The notes beneath the pieces were generated by a model, which searched no databases, had not been told where the DNA came from, and was given only the letters and a program-made list of their open reading frames with translations. Positions 15,729 through 26,279 of a stretch of DNA of 64,000 bases are shown here, one piece after another. How positions within the stretch are numbered: the stretch's first letter is position 1; each line of letters starts with the position of its first letter. The stretch comes from Hyphomicrobiales bacterium (GTDB lineage Bacteria; Pseudomonadota; Alphaproteobacteria; Rhizobiales; Rhizobiaceae): assembly GCA_900466005.1 (NCBI GenBank), contig UEGQ01000012.1, positions 121,876-185,875 on the forward strand, written 5' to 3'. Position numbers and translations under genes: made by a program.

Positions 15729-16949
15729 ATGTCACGCAACGTTCTGCCCGCGTTTATTCTTGCTCTGGCCCCAAGCGTTACCACTGCACAAGAACTGCGC
15801 GAAATAACTGGTTCAGTTTACCTTCGTGAAAGCATTGCTCTGCCTTCTCGATCCGAGCTCGTGGTTGAGGCCACTGGATTCCAGGGGACAAGTCTCGGAG
15901 TGACAACAGAAGTGGCTCTCGGACAGCAGGGCCCTTGGAACTTCGATCTCGAAATTCCCGCCGGAGTAGGCGGCGAACTCCGCGCCACGATTAAGCTCGC
16001 TAACAGGATTCAGTGGGTCAGCGAGCCAATTGTAATCGCCGCAGGAAGCGAAGACGTACCTCTTGGCCAGGTCCTGCTGAGCGAGTTCGAACCATCCGAA
16101 CTGCAGACTACGTTTCTGTGCGGCGACAGCCGGCTCCGCGTTAGCTTTCGCGATGGTAATGCCAAAGTGGAAACGGATGGCCGGATATTTGAACTGAAAG
16201 CTGCGATCTCGGCCGATGGCGCGAAGTACGCAGATGAAACCGGAGAAACGATATTCTGGAGCAAAAATGGAGGAGGTCTGGCGACCATTGAAGGCAAGGA
16301 GCTTCCTGAATGTGCCGAGATATCCGCCCCTGATGAAAACCGCTGGTCGGCGCAGGGCAACGAACCCGGCTGGCGCGCTGTGATCGAGCAGGCGCGCCTA
16401 TCGCTGGAACTGAACTATGGCGAAGACCGCCTCGACCTCAGCCTACCTCCGCCTGGGATCGTCGACAGTGCGTATCACTACAACATCGCGCAGTTCGGAA
16501 TTGGTTTTGTTATTCAGGATAAGATGTGTCGAGATGACATGAGCGGACGTCTCTTCCCGCAGACCGTAGAAATGAAGTCGGTGACGGGCACCTTCGCAGG
16601 CTGTGGTGGCGATTCTCTAGATCTCCTGGTTGGCAACTGGGTGGTCGACGAAATCAAAGGTCAGCCGACAGCTAGCGCTTCTGCGCCGAACATTTCCATT
16701 GACAACAGGGGACAGATTTCGGGCTCAACAGGCTGCAATCGATTTACAGGTTCGATCTCGATCAATGGTGAAGGTGGACTGGAGATCGGCCCTCCAATGA
16801 CGACAAGGATGGCGTGTGATACAGCCGTGATGAAAGTTGAGCGTGAGTTTCTCGAGGCGCTCATCTCGGTACAGCGTTTTGACCTCAACGAGGAAGGAGG
16901 GCTGTTGTTGATCTCCGGCGATCAGACAGTTCTAAAGGCGAGCAGGTGA
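15729..16949 (+). CDS. Four-module envelope protein: YbaY-like, MliC-like, COG3650-like and META domains
   Basis: A 406-residue exported protein with a signal peptide at residues 1-20 (cleavage after TTA). Four modules known as separate small envelope proteins are strung together. A YbaY/pilotin-like beta domain spans about 22-118. An MliC-like lysozyme-inhibitor domain spans about 125-196 (Cys131, Cys195). A COG3650-like domain spans about 206-293, starting WSAQGNEPGW and with Cys267 and Cys292. A META/HslJ domain spans about 298-403, with GSTGCNRFTG and Cys336/Cys363. ATG 15729 is chosen for the AAAGGA site 6 nt upstream; a TTG at 15723 is also in frame. There is no lipobox, so it is likely soluble in the periplasm. 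A role in lysozyme or envelope-stress resistance is inferred. Codon composition is less GC-rich than the neighbours. Confidence 0.82.
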   Translation: MSRNVLPAFILALAPSVTTAQELREITGSVYLRESIALPSRSELVVEATGFQGTSLGVTTEVALGQQGPWNFDLEIPAGVGGELRATIKLANRIQWVSEPIVIAAGSEDVPLGQVLLSEFEPSELQTTFLCGDSRLRVSFRDGNAKVETDGRIFELKAAISADGAKYADETGETIFWSKNGGGLATIEGKELPECAEISAPDENRWSAQGNEPGWRAVIEQARLSLELNYGEDRLDLSLPPPGIVDSAYHYNIAQFGIGFVIQDKMCRDDMSGRLFPQTVEMKSVTGTFAGCGGDSLDLLVGNWVVDEIKGQPTASASAPNISIDNRGQISGSTGCNRFTGSISINGEGGLEIGPPMTTRMACDTAVMKVEREFLEALISVQRFDLNEEGGLLLISGDQTVLKASR

Positions 16950-17115
16950 CGAAGGCCCTCAGGCTCTCTCGTCGAACACCCCATGGAGAGCAAATGGGAT
17001 CGTGTCCCAGGAGATGGTGTAGCAGGGCAGCGGTGAGAGCACCAGTGTTCTCCGGCGGGATCGGGTTGTTCAAGGCCAATTTTGTGGAAGACCACCTAGC
17101 GAAATTTACTCCGAT

Positions 17116-18681
17116 CTATCTGACGCGGCAATAGTCGATGACGCGCGCCAGCCAGCAGCCAATAGTGAGGCCGGCGACTGTTCCCTCTGCCGTCCGGCGA
17201 ACCTTGACCGTCCAGTCTCCGGGCGGGGAGGCGTCGATGGAGCGGCGGGTGGTGACGATCCAGATGTCCTGGGCGAGCGGATACATCCGTTCCATTGGAC
17301 CCGTTCCGAGCAAGCCCCTGAAGAGGGCATGCGCCGCTCCGTCCCTGACCTCGATCTCAAGGTCCGCATCCAGTTCTTCGGAGTGATAGTGGCCGGCGAT
17401 TTCGCGGCCGTCGGCATAGTCGATACGGGCCAGCGGGTGTGCTCTCACATCCAGGTTCTCGTGGCTGCGGTGCATGGCAAGCGCCTGGCCATCCCTTTCC
17501 AGCCGCAATCCCTGGCCGCGGGCGATACCATCGGTGCCGACCGTGAGGCGCGACGGCGACGGGCTGTAGTAGAGCTTGACGCCGGTCGCGTCCTGAACGG
17601 TGCGCAGGATCAGCCCGCGCGCATCATCCAGCCACAGCCCGTCCCAACCTTCCGGCCTCACCGTCTCATTCGCACGGGACGTCATGCCGAGGGCCGCTTC
17701 CATCAGCGAAATCGCGGAGGTGAAGGTGGCGGTGTCGTGGTTGAACATCACCACCATCGAAAGCCGTTCCTCGGCGGCATGCAGCCGGTAGGAACTGAAG
17801 CCGCGAAGGCCGCCGCCGTGAGCGGTAAACTTCACGCCCGACCAGCTGTCGCGGCGCAGGCCGTAGCCGTATTCCGCAGGAGAACCATCGGCATAGGTCA
17901 CGGGCGCCGTCAGGCGATTATAGAGGCTTTGAGGATCGTTGCGCGTCGCGTCGATATGGACTTCCCAGGCCAGCATGTCGTCCAGCGCAGCCGAGATGCC
18001 GGCATCGCCGAACCAATAGACGCCGTTGTCGGCCGGCAGGAAGCCGATCTCGTCATTGCCCTCATAACCGACGACGCCATCGAGCGGATGGCGCGCATCC
18101 GGCGAAAGAACCGCCGTCTTCATGCCGGCCGGTGCAAACAGCCGCTCCGATAGAAGCGCGCCGAAGTCGCGGCCGGTTCTCCGTTCGATCAGTTCCGCCA
18201 GGATGCGGAAATTGGCGTTGTTGTAGGAATAGAGCGTGCCAGCCCTGAAATGCGCGGTCTTCGACCGGGCGATCAGCGGCAGCGCATCCTCCCGGCGAAA
18301 ACGCGTCTCCGGCCGTGCGCCCTGCAGGACGGTCAGCGCCCAATAGTCGCGCAGGCCCGACTGGTTGTGGCAAAGCTGCTCCACCGTCGGCAGCGGGTCG
18401 CGATAGGCCGGCAGGAAATCCGCGACCTGCGCGTCGAGCACGGAGGGGTCGTCAAACAGGTCAAGCAGCAGTGCACAGGTGAAGTGCTTGGAGATCGAGC
18501 AGATCGGCAGGCGTGTCTGCGCCGTCATCGGCAGCCGGCGATAGGTGTCTGCAAAACCCCATGCGCGCCGCGCGACGATCTGGCCATCCTTCACCACGCC
18601 CGCCACGCCTCCGGGACCCTTGCAGCGGGAGGGAAGGAGGTTCAGCGCCCTTTCGAGCGCGGCACTATCGATCATCGCCAT
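17116..18681 (-). CDS. dap: D-aminopeptidase (DAP, serine beta-lactamase fold)
   Basis: A 521-residue homologue of the Ochrobactrum D-aminopeptidase, a penicillin-recognising serine hydrolase that removes N-terminal D-amino acids (D-Ala, D-Ser, Gly) from peptides. Catalytic positions match that enzyme: Ser62-x-x-Lys65 in CSISK, Tyr153 in the YSYNN box and a later HGG motif at 288. Length and the two C-terminal beta-barrel domains are also conserved, including the ending GCWLARVIDY. It has no signal peptide, so it acts on imported peptides. It is last in the leftward operon with dppABCDF, lysA and an L,D-transpeptidase-like gene. The start could also be the ATG two codons later. Confidence 0.93.
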   Translation of the reverse strand: MAMIDSAALERALNLLPSRCKGPGGVAGVVKDGQIVARRAWGFADTYRRLPMTAQTRLPICSISKHFTCALLLDLFDDPSVLDAQVADFLPAYRDPLPTVEQLCHNQSGLRDYWALTVLQGARPETRFRREDALPLIARSKTAHFRAGTLYSYNNANFRILAELIERRTGRDFGALLSERLFAPAGMKTAVLSPDARHPLDGVVGYEGNDEIGFLPADNGVYWFGDAGISAALDDMLAWEVHIDATRNDPQSLYNRLTAPVTYADGSPAEYGYGLRRDSWSGVKFTAHGGGLRGFSSYRLHAAEERLSMVVMFNHDTATFTSAISLMEAALGMTSRANETVRPEGWDGLWLDDARGLILRTVQDATGVKLYYSPSPSRLTVGTDGIARGQGLRLERDGQALAMHRSHENLDVRAHPLARIDYADGREIAGHYHSEELDADLEIEVRDGAAHALFRGLLGTGPMERMYPLAQDIWIVTTRRSIDASPPGDWTVKVRRTAEGTVAGLTIGCWLARVIDYCRVR

Positions 18682-18740
18682 GACGCGGGTTCCGGATCAT
18701 CTGTCAAGGAAGGGCAGCGGAGAGTAAATGCGACGCGGGA

Positions 18741-19256
18741 TCAGGCCGCGTCGCTGAAGCAAAGGCGGACGGAAGGATCGGCCCGGGCCAGAAATTCCAG
18801 AAGGTCTTCGCGGGAAAGCGCTGCACATCCGGCCGTCGGGGAATAATTGGGGCGGGCAAGATGCAGGAAGATTGCGCTGCCGGCGCCCGGCACCACTGGA
18901 TCGTCATTGTGGCCGAGCACCACGACGATGTCGTAGAGCTCGTCTTCCCGCCAGAGTTCCTCATGGCTTGCCGCATAGGGAAGCCGGACCTTGCGGTTGT
19001 ACTGAGGATCGGACGGCTCGTCGCACCAGCCGTCGAGACGGTCGATCGCTTGGCGGGGCAAGGCGGTCACGGGCTTTTCCATCCGGTCGGCGCGGTAATA
19101 CACTTGCCGGATGGGCCAGCAGCCGACGGGACTGACGCCATCACCCTCGGCTTTCTGCAAACGAATGCCGCCGCGGCCGACGGCGCAGCGCCAGCTCCGG
19201 TCCCCATGACGGGCTTCCCAAAGCGCCTCGCCGGTCTTCTTCACGATCAGATCCAC
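18741..19256 (-). CDS. L,D-transpeptidase-like protein (YkuD domain)
   Basis: A 171-residue YkuD-type protein. The catalytic signature is seen as His132 followed by SPTAGCAAL with nucleophile Cys144, the usual H-x(n)-S/T-x-G-C arrangement. These enzymes cross-link or trim peptidoglycan stem peptides at diaminopimelate. The GTG start at 19256 is chosen because GAGGGAAG precedes it and because it gives the normal family length; the frame is open further upstream into dppF. No signal peptide is visible, which is common in this alphaproteobacterial subgroup but leaves its place of action unclear. It lies between dppF and dap. Confidence 0.82.
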   Translation of the reverse strand: MDLIVKKTGEALWEARHGDRSWRCAVGRGGIRLQKAEGDGVSPVGCWPIRQVYYRADRMEKPVTALPRQAIDRLDGWCDEPSDPQYNRKVRLPYAASHEELWREDELYDIVVVLGHNDDPVVPGAGSAIFLHLARPNYSPTAGCAALSREDLLEFLARADPSVRLCFSDAA

Positions 19257-19293
19257 GTACTTTTCTTCCCTCACTTTTCGGAGCCGCCGGGGG

Positions 19294-20264
<971 letters not shown>

Positions 20265-20268
<4 letters not shown>

Positions 20269-21269
20269 GACGCGGCTCCCTGTTTGTCGTGGAGCCAGCA
20301 GCGGGCCTTGTGGCCTCTCCCGAGATCGGTGAGGTCCGGCGACTTCACGCGGCAAATCGGCATGGCGTCGCCGCAGCGGGGATGGAATCGACAGCCTTGC
20401 GGGAGCTTGACCAGATTGGGAACCACACCCTTGATGCTGCTCATGCGGTCGCCGCAACGCTTCTCGGTCGCCTTGGGGATCGAGGCGAGCAGGGCGCGGG
20501 TATAGGGGTGCGACGGCCGGTCGAAGAGGTCGAACACATCGGCCTGTTCGACGATCTGGCCCGCATACATCACGTTCACCTCATCGCACATCTCGGCGAT
20601 GATGCCGAGATCGTGGGTGATCATGATGATCGCGGTACCGATCCGGTCGCGCAGCGCCACCATCAACCGCAGGATCTGCGCCTGCGTGGTCACGTCGAGC
20701 GCCGTCGTCGGCTCGTCGGCGATCAACAGCTTGGGCTCGCAGATGAGACCCATGGCGATCATCGCCCGCTGCCTGAGGCCGCCCGAAAGCTCATGCGGAT
20801 AGGCGTCGAGACGCGCGGCGGGCTCGGGGATGCCCACCGTCTCGAACATGTGCAGCACCTTTTCTTGAATGGCCCGCCGGCTGAGGTTGGTGTGAATCGA
20901 CAGGGGTTCGCCGACCTGCTGCACCATGGTGCGCACAGGGTTGAGAGAGGTCATCGGCTCCTGAAAGACCATGGACATGTCGCGGCCGCGTTTGTGGCGC
21001 AGCTGGTCGGGCGTGAGCTTCGTCAGATCGCTGCCGTTGAACAGGATGCTGTCAGCACTGACCCGGCCCGAGGGCGACGCCACGAGGCCCATCAGCGAGA
21101 GCGAGGTGACGCTCTTGCCGGAGCCGGATTCTCCGACGAGACCGACGATCCGGCCACGTCCGACATCGAAGGACACATTGTCCACCACCCGCACGGCGCC
21201 GCGATGGCCGCTAAAATCGGTGCGCAGATTGCGCACGCTCAGCAACTGGTTTTGATCCGTCATCGTCAC
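20265..21269 (-). CDS. dppD: Peptide ABC transporter ATP-binding protein (DppD)
   Basis: A 334-residue ATPase with Walker A GESGSGKS, a LSGGLRQRAMIAMGL signature and Walker B ending in [11 protein letters not shown]. The GGLRQR signature in place of GGQRQR is a minor variation. The C-terminal extension with RCGDAMPIC is typical of the family. It starts 4 nt after the dppC stop; a second in-frame ATG lies two codons downstream. It overlaps dppF by 4 nt. Confidence 0.94.
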
Positions 21270-21273
21270 GGCC

Positions 21274-22164
21274 TCAGTCCTTCATGTAGGGGTCGAGCGC
21301 GTCGCGCAGACCGTCGCCAATGAAATTGAATGCGAGCACCGTGATCAGGATCGCAACGCCGGGCATGATGGCGACGAGCGGCGAGGCGAACAGGTATTCC
21401 TTGCCCTTGGCCACCAAGAGACCCCAGCTCGCCTCCGGCGGCTGGACGCCGACGCCGAGGAAGGAGAGGCTCGATTCCCACATGATTGCCTCGGGAATGC
21501 TGAGCGAGAAGAGCACGATCAGCGTCGGCACGATGTTCGGGAAGATATGGCGGACCATGATCTTCGCGCGCGTGGTGCCGACCGCGCGGGCAGCCTCGAT
21601 GAACTCCTTCTCCTTCAGCGCCAGCGTCTGCGAGCGCACCACGCGCGCAACCCCTGCCCAGCCGACGAGGCTGAGTGCGATGAAGATGTTGAAGAGGTTC
21701 GCACCCAGCGTGTACATCACCACCATGGCCAGCAGCAGCGAGGGAAAGGCGATCATCGTGTCGGCGAGCCGCATGATGATGAAATCGATCCTGCCGCCGT
21801 AATAGCCGCTGATGATGCCCATCACCGCCCCGATCATCAGCGAGATGAAGCTCGGCACGATGCCGACCAGAAGCGAGATGCGCGCGCCATAGAGAATGCG
21901 GGTCAAGAGATCACGGCCGAAATTGTCGGTACCGAGCCAGTAGGTGGACGATGGCGGCAGGAACTGCTCGTCGAGCGCCACGCGGTAGGGATCGTGCGGG
22001 CTGATGATCGGGATGAAGAAGGCGACGAAGAAAAGCAGGCTGACGAGGATCAGACCCAGCATCGCCATCTTGTTCTTGCGGAAGACCCGGATGGTGTCAC
22101 GCAGGAAGCTGTCGCTCTCCAGAGTCTCGACCATTTCCTCCGGCGCTGCGGTCATATCAGTCAT
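21274..22164 (-). CDS. dppC: Peptide ABC transporter permease (DppC)
   Basis: A 296-residue permease with an N-terminal cytoplasmic tail, the DppC motif YWLGTDNFGRDLLTRILYGA and the EAA loop FIEAARAVGTTRAKIMVRHIF. It has about six hydrophobic segments. The ATG overlaps the dppB stop (ATGA at 22161-22164). Confidence 0.94.
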   Translation of the reverse strand: MTDMTAAPEEMVETLESDSFLRDTIRVFRKNKMAMLGLILVSLLFFVAFFIPIISPHDPYRVALDEQFLPPSSTYWLGTDNFGRDLLTRILYGARISLLVGIVPSFISLMIGAVMGIISGYYGGRIDFIIMRLADTMIAFPSLLLAMVVMYTLGANLFNIFIALSLVGWAGVARVVRSQTLALKEKEFIEAARAVGTTRAKIMVRHIFPNIVPTLIVLFSLSIPEAIMWESSLSFLGVGVQPPEASWGLLVAKGKEYLFASPLVAIMPGVAILITVLAFNFIGDGLRDALDPYMKD

Positions 22165-23099
22165 TTCACGCCTCCCTTCATCTGGTGACGGATGCGGGGA
22201 TCAAGCACGGAATAGAGGATGTCAGCCACCAGATTGCCGAGAATGACCAGTGCGGTTGCAAACAGAACCGACCCTTGAAGGAGCGGCATGTCGCGGGCCT
22301 GGATGGCGTTGACCGAGATGCGACCGACGCCGGGAATGCCGAAGATCGCCTCGGTGATGACCGCACCGGACAGCAGGCTCGCCACCTGGATCGCCATGAT
22401 CGTCACCACCGGAATGAGCGAGTTCTTCAAGGCGTGGCGCATGATGACCTTGATCTCGCGCAGGCCCTTGGCGCGGGCGGTGCGGATATAGTCGTGCCGC
22501 ATGACTTCCAGAAGGCTCGAGCGGGTCAGGCGCGCAATCACGCCCGCCGAGCTCCAGCCGAGCACGATGGCCGGCATGATGACATATTCGAAGCCGTAGA
22601 AACCGGAGACGGGCAGCCACTTCAGCTTGAGCGCGAAGATGTACTGCATCAGGAGGGCCGACCAGAAGATCGGCATGGAAACGCCGAGCAGCGAGAAGCC
22701 CATGAAGAAATGGTCGAGCGCGGAATCGCGCCTGACGGCCGAGAGAACCCCTACCGGGATGCCGATCACCCATGAGACGATCGCCGCGCAGACGGCGAGA
22801 TAAAGGGTGTTGGGGAAGGCGTTGAGGATCAGCGTCGTCACGCTGCGGTTCAGCTTGATCGACATGCCGAGATCGCCCTGCACCGCGCCCGCGAGGAAAC
22901 GGAAGTAGCGGGTGATGAGCGGATCGTCGAGATGCATCTGGGCGCGCACGCGCTCGATAACCTCGGGGCTCGCGTGCTCCTTCATCAGGAGCGCGATCGG
23001 ATCGCCCGGAATGACGTTCAGCATGACGAACAGCAGCGCCGTGATGCCGATCAGAACAGGGATCGAGGCCGCGATGCGCATTGTAGCAAACATCAGCAT
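22161..23099 (-). CDS. dppB: Peptide ABC transporter permease (DppB)
   Basis: A 312-residue permease with the N-terminal VIPGDPIALLM motif and the EAA loop RTARAKGLREIKVIMRHALK. It starts 130 nt downstream of dppA; a strong hairpin fills part of that gap. It forms the channel together with DppC. Confidence 0.94.
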   Translation of the reverse strand: MLMFATMRIAASIPVLIGITALLFVMLNVIPGDPIALLMKEHASPEVIERVRAQMHLDDPLITRYFRFLAGAVQGDLGMSIKLNRSVTTLILNAFPNTLYLAVCAAIVSWVIGIPVGVLSAVRRDSALDHFFMGFSLLGVSMPIFWSALLMQYIFALKLKWLPVSGFYGFEYVIMPAIVLGWSSAGVIARLTRSSLLEVMRHDYIRTARAKGLREIKVIMRHALKNSLIPVVTIMAIQVASLLSGAVITEAIFGIPGVGRISVNAIQARDMPLLQGSVLFATALVILGNLVADILYSVLDPRIRHQMKGGVK

Positions 23100-23190
23100 C
23101 GGTTGATTTCTTTCATGGTCGTTCGCCGGATCGAAGGCCGCACCGGGACGGGCCTTGAGGAACCGGGAGGGATGGATGAGAGCATAGAGA

Positions 23191-23221
23191 CGCGGCGGGT
23201 CCCGAACGAGACCCGCCGCGC
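23191..23221 (-). terminator. Hairpin between dppA and dppB
   Basis: An 11-bp perfect GC-rich stem (arms 23191-23201 and 23210-23220) with an 8-nt loop lies 10 nt after the dppA stop. It has no U-tract, so it is more likely a partial terminator or an mRNA-stabilising hairpin that keeps binding-protein levels above permease levels. Confidence 0.55.
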
Positions 23222-23229
23222 AACAGGTC

Positions 23230-24816
23230 TTACTCGACTTCCATCTGGTAGTAGCTCATGTCGCTCCAGCCGTTCCACGGAACGGTGAAGTTCTTCACGC
23301 GCGGCTGAACGATGTAGGTGTGATCAAGGCTGAACAGCGGAACCCAGGCCGCGTCTTCCTGCACGATCTTCTCGTTCATCTTCTGGTAGAGGGCGCAACG
23401 CTCCTCGGGATTGGTCATCGTGCGCGCCTTGTCGAGCGCTGCGAAAACCTCCGGATCGTTGTTGTTGTAGCCGCGGACGGCCGTGCCGCTCTTGGAGAAG
23501 AAGGTATAGAAGAAGTTGTCCGGGTCATTGAAGTCGGCCGACCAGGTCTGCGTATAGTTGTCGACGGTGCCGGCCTTGCGGGCGTCGAAATAGGCAGACT
23601 CGTCCATCATCTTGATCTGGGCGTTGAAGCCGGACGCCTTGATCTGAGCCTGGATGATCTGGTTCATGTCAGACCACTTCGACGACCAGCTGCTGACCTG
23701 GGTCAGGTTGATGTCGACACCGTCCGGATAGCCGGCTTCGGTGAGAAGCTGCTTGGCCTTTTCCGGGTTGTATTCGATCGGCGTCGCCGAAGCGTAGCAG
23801 ACCACACCGCGCGGAATGACGCCGTTTTCGAGCATGCCCTTGCCGTAGAAGTTCTTCTCGAGGATTTCCTTGCGGTTGATCGCCATCTGGAAGGCCTTGC
23901 GGACGCGCACGTCGTCGAAGGGCTTCAGTGCCTGGTTGATGTGGTAGTAGTAGATGCCGACGCGCGGGCCTGAGCGAATCTGATCCTTCCACTTGTCGCT
24001 GGCGAGGAAGTAGGGCAGCTGCGTCATGGCGTAGTCGACGTCGAAAACGTCAAGCTCGTCGGATTCGAACAGCATGCGCAGGGTTTCGGCGTCAGCCACG
24101 ACGCGAACAACGATCCGGTCCAGCTTCGACCGGCCCTTGTAGTAGTTCTCGTTGGCTTCCATGACCTGGCTGTCGTTCAGGTTGTATTCCGTGAGAATGA
24201 ACGGACCGGTACCGTTGGTGGTCTCCGGCGAAAGGCCGAACTGGTCGCCGAGCGGTTCGGTGAACTTGCGATTGAAGATCGAGGCCTGCGGGCTCGCCAT
24301 CAGCGCGATGAACGCGGCATAGGGCTCCTTGAGGACGATCTTCACAGTGTAATCGTCGACAGCCTGCAGACCGCGGACGGTCGCTGCGGTTCCGTCCAGA
24401 CGCTCGCTTGCGCCATCGACGAAATCGAGAATATCGGTGCCGAGCGCCTTGGTCTTCGGGTCCAGCATGCGGTCGAAGGTGAAGACGACGTCATCGGCCT
24501 TCAGCTCTTCGCCGCTGTGGAACAGGACGCCCTTGCGCAGGTGGAAGGTATAGGTCTTGCCATCTTCGGATATGTCCCAGCTTTCGGCGAGGCCGGGCGT
24601 GAGCTTCGACTGGCCGGGGCCGCTGGTTTCGGCCTCGACGAGCCGGTCGAAGATATTGAGCGGCAGCGTGTAGGCGTCCGAGGTCTTCTGGACGTCGGCC
24701 GTCTTCGGATCTTCGGTATAGGCGATCCGCAGCGTGTGATCGGCGGCGAGTGTCGGCGACATCAATGTCAGGCCGAGGAGGCCGGTCGTTACCAAGAGTC
24801 TGAGTTTATCAAGCAT
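23230..24816 (-). CDS. dppA: Peptide ABC transporter substrate-binding protein (DppA-like)
   Basis: A 528-residue family 5 binding protein with a signal peptide of about 24 residues. The conserved YTFHLRKGVLFHSGEELKADD region and the C-terminal RCALYQKMNEKIVQEDAAWVPL are typical of dipeptide/oligopeptide binders. ATG 24816 is chosen for its AAGGAGAA ribosome-binding site. Placement in front of dppBCDF and behind lysA suggests specificity for peptides, possibly with D-amino acids or diaminopimelate. That specificity is inferred from context. Confidence 0.92.
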   Translation of the reverse strand: MLDKLRLLVTTGLLGLTLMSPTLAADHTLRIAYTEDPKTADVQKTSDAYTLPLNIFDRLVEAETSGPGQSKLTPGLAESWDISEDGKTYTFHLRKGVLFHSGEELKADDVVFTFDRMLDPKTKALGTDILDFVDGASERLDGTAATVRGLQAVDDYTVKIVLKEPYAAFIALMASPQASIFNRKFTEPLGDQFGLSPETTNGTGPFILTEYNLNDSQVMEANENYYKGRSKLDRIVVRVVADAETLRMLFESDELDVFDVDYAMTQLPYFLASDKWKDQIRSGPRVGIYYYHINQALKPFDDVRVRKAFQMAINRKEILEKNFYGKGMLENGVIPRGVVCYASATPIEYNPEKAKQLLTEAGYPDGVDINLTQVSSWSSKWSDMNQIIQAQIKASGFNAQIKMMDESAYFDARKAGTVDNYTQTWSADFNDPDNFFYTFFSKSGTAVRGYNNNDPEVFAALDKARTMTNPEERCALYQKMNEKIVQEDAAWVPLFSLDHTYIVQPRVKNFTVPWNGWSDMSYYQMEVE

Positions 24817-24884
24817 TCGATTCTCCTTCTTCTTTGTTAGTTCCCCAATCCGCAGATGCGGGCGACCCTCGCCCGGCTCTGCGT

Positions 24885-24903
24885 CCGTTCCGTAGCGGAA
24901 CGG
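24885..24903 (-). other. Short inverted repeat between lysA and dppA
   Basis: CCGTTCCG-TAG-CGGAACGG is a perfect 8-bp stem with a 3-nt loop in the 131-nt gap between lysA and dppA. It has no U-tract. It may be an intercistronic repeat or a processing hairpin. Confidence 0.45.
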
Positions 24904-24947
24904 CTCACGGCCCGCCCCTTCAAGGGGGGGCAGGCCGAGCAAGATGT

Positions 24948-26279
24948 TCAGCCGGCAGCCTTCCGCGCCGGGGCAGAGCCGCTCTGCCAATCACCGGCGT
25001 CTTCCAGCTCCAGCATTTCGCGAATGCTCTGCCGGCGGCGGATGGTGCGGAAGTGATCGCCATCCACCAGAATCTCGGCCACGAGATCGCGCGAATTGTA
25101 GGTCGATGCCATCGAGGCGCCGTAAGCACCGGCACAGTCGAAAGCGAGGAGAGTGCCTGCCTTCAGCTCGCCAAGCCCCTCATAGGCGCCGAAATCATCC
25201 GAGCTTTCGCAGATCGGCCCGACGATCCGGTAGCGAGGCGATGCGGCCGCGCTCTTCGCCTGATGGAACGGCAGGGCAGGATGCTTGGCATCGTAGAGCG
25301 CGGGGCGCACGAGGTCGTTCATGCCCGCGTCGACGATGGCGATAGGACCGTCCTGGCCGTCCTTGAGATAAAGCAGTTCGGTGACCAGGAGACCGGCACG
25401 GCCGACCAGCCAGCGGCCCGGCTCAACGGTTAGATGGCAGCCGAGATTTCCGACGGTCTCGGCGATGATCGCGGCATATTCGGCGATATCTGGCCCCGGA
25501 TTGTCACCGACGGCGATGCCGATGCCGCCGCCAAGATCGAGACGCGGAACCTCGAGGCCCTTTTCGCGCAAGGCCGTCACCAGCGCTGCCATGGCGGCGA
25601 AGGCGCGGCGGAAGGGAGCAAGATCCTGCACTTGCGAGCCGATATGAACGGCCAGCCCCTGCACATTGAGCTCCGGCCGTGCGGCGGCCCTGGCGTAGAG
25701 TTCGGGAATGTCGTCGATGGCGATGCCGAACTTGCTGCCCCTTGTCGCCGTGGTGATCTTGGCGTGGGTCTTGGCGTCGACATCCGGGTTGACGCGTAGC
25801 GCGATCGTGGCGCGAAGGCCGAGAGACCGGGCGACCTCCGCGACAACCTCGATTTCAGCAGCCGATTCGACATTGATCTGGTGGATGCCAGCCTCGAGGG
25901 CGCGGGCAATTTCGGCCCGAGTCTTGCCGACACCGGAAAAGATGATTTGCGAGGCCGGCGCGCCTGCGGTCAGTGCCCGCTCCAGTTCACCGCCGGAAAC
26001 GATGTCCATGCCGCAACCGCATTCGGACAGAAGCCGGAGCACCGCGATATTGCTGTTCGCCTTAACCGCAAAACAGATCGAAACGCCGATGGGGCTCAAT
26101 GCGTCGGAAAGAATCGAATAAGCCCAGCGCATCGCCTCTGCCGAGTAGCAGTAGAACGGCGTGGGAACCTCTCTTGCGATGTCGTTGAGACAGAGGTTTT
26201 CCACATGTAGTTCACCGGTGCGATAGTGAAACCACTCCTGCTGGTTTGACTTAAGCTTCCTGGGGTTTGTTATTGCCAT
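24948..26279 (-). CDS. lysA: Diaminopimelate decarboxylase-like PLP enzyme
   Basis: A 443-residue fold-type III PLP decarboxylase. Landmarks are the PLP lysine in FAVKAN (Lys73), the HIGSQ motif, GGGIG phosphate-binding loop, EPGRWLVG, and the active-site cysteine motif CESSDDF. The classical reaction is meso-diaminopimelate to L-lysine and CO2. It is the first gene of an operon with a peptide transporter, an L,D-transpeptidase-like protein and a D-aminopeptidase, so it may work in catabolism of imported cell-wall peptides and not in lysine synthesis. Decarboxylation of another D-centred amino acid is an alternative. It is divergent from a LysR regulator, as in the classical lysR-lysA pair. 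Confidence 0.88.
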   Translation of the reverse strand: MAITNPRKLKSNQQEWFHYRTGELHVENLCLNDIAREVPTPFYCYSAEAMRWAYSILSDALSPIGVSICFAVKANSNIAVLRLLSECGCGMDIVSGGELERALTAGAPASQIIFSGVGKTRAEIARALEAGIHQINVESAAEIEVVAEVARSLGLRATIALRVNPDVDAKTHAKITTATRGSKFGIAIDDIPELYARAAARPELNVQGLAVHIGSQVQDLAPFRRAFAAMAALVTALREKGLEVPRLDLGGGIGIAVGDNPGPDIAEYAAIIAETVGNLGCHLTVEPGRWLVGRAGLLVTELLYLKDGQDGPIAIVDAGMNDLVRPALYDAKHPALPFHQAKSAAASPRYRIVGPICESSDDFGAYEGLGELKAGTLLAFDCAGAYGASMASTYNSRDLVAEILVDGDHFRTIRRRQSIREMLELEDAGDWQSGSAPARKAAG

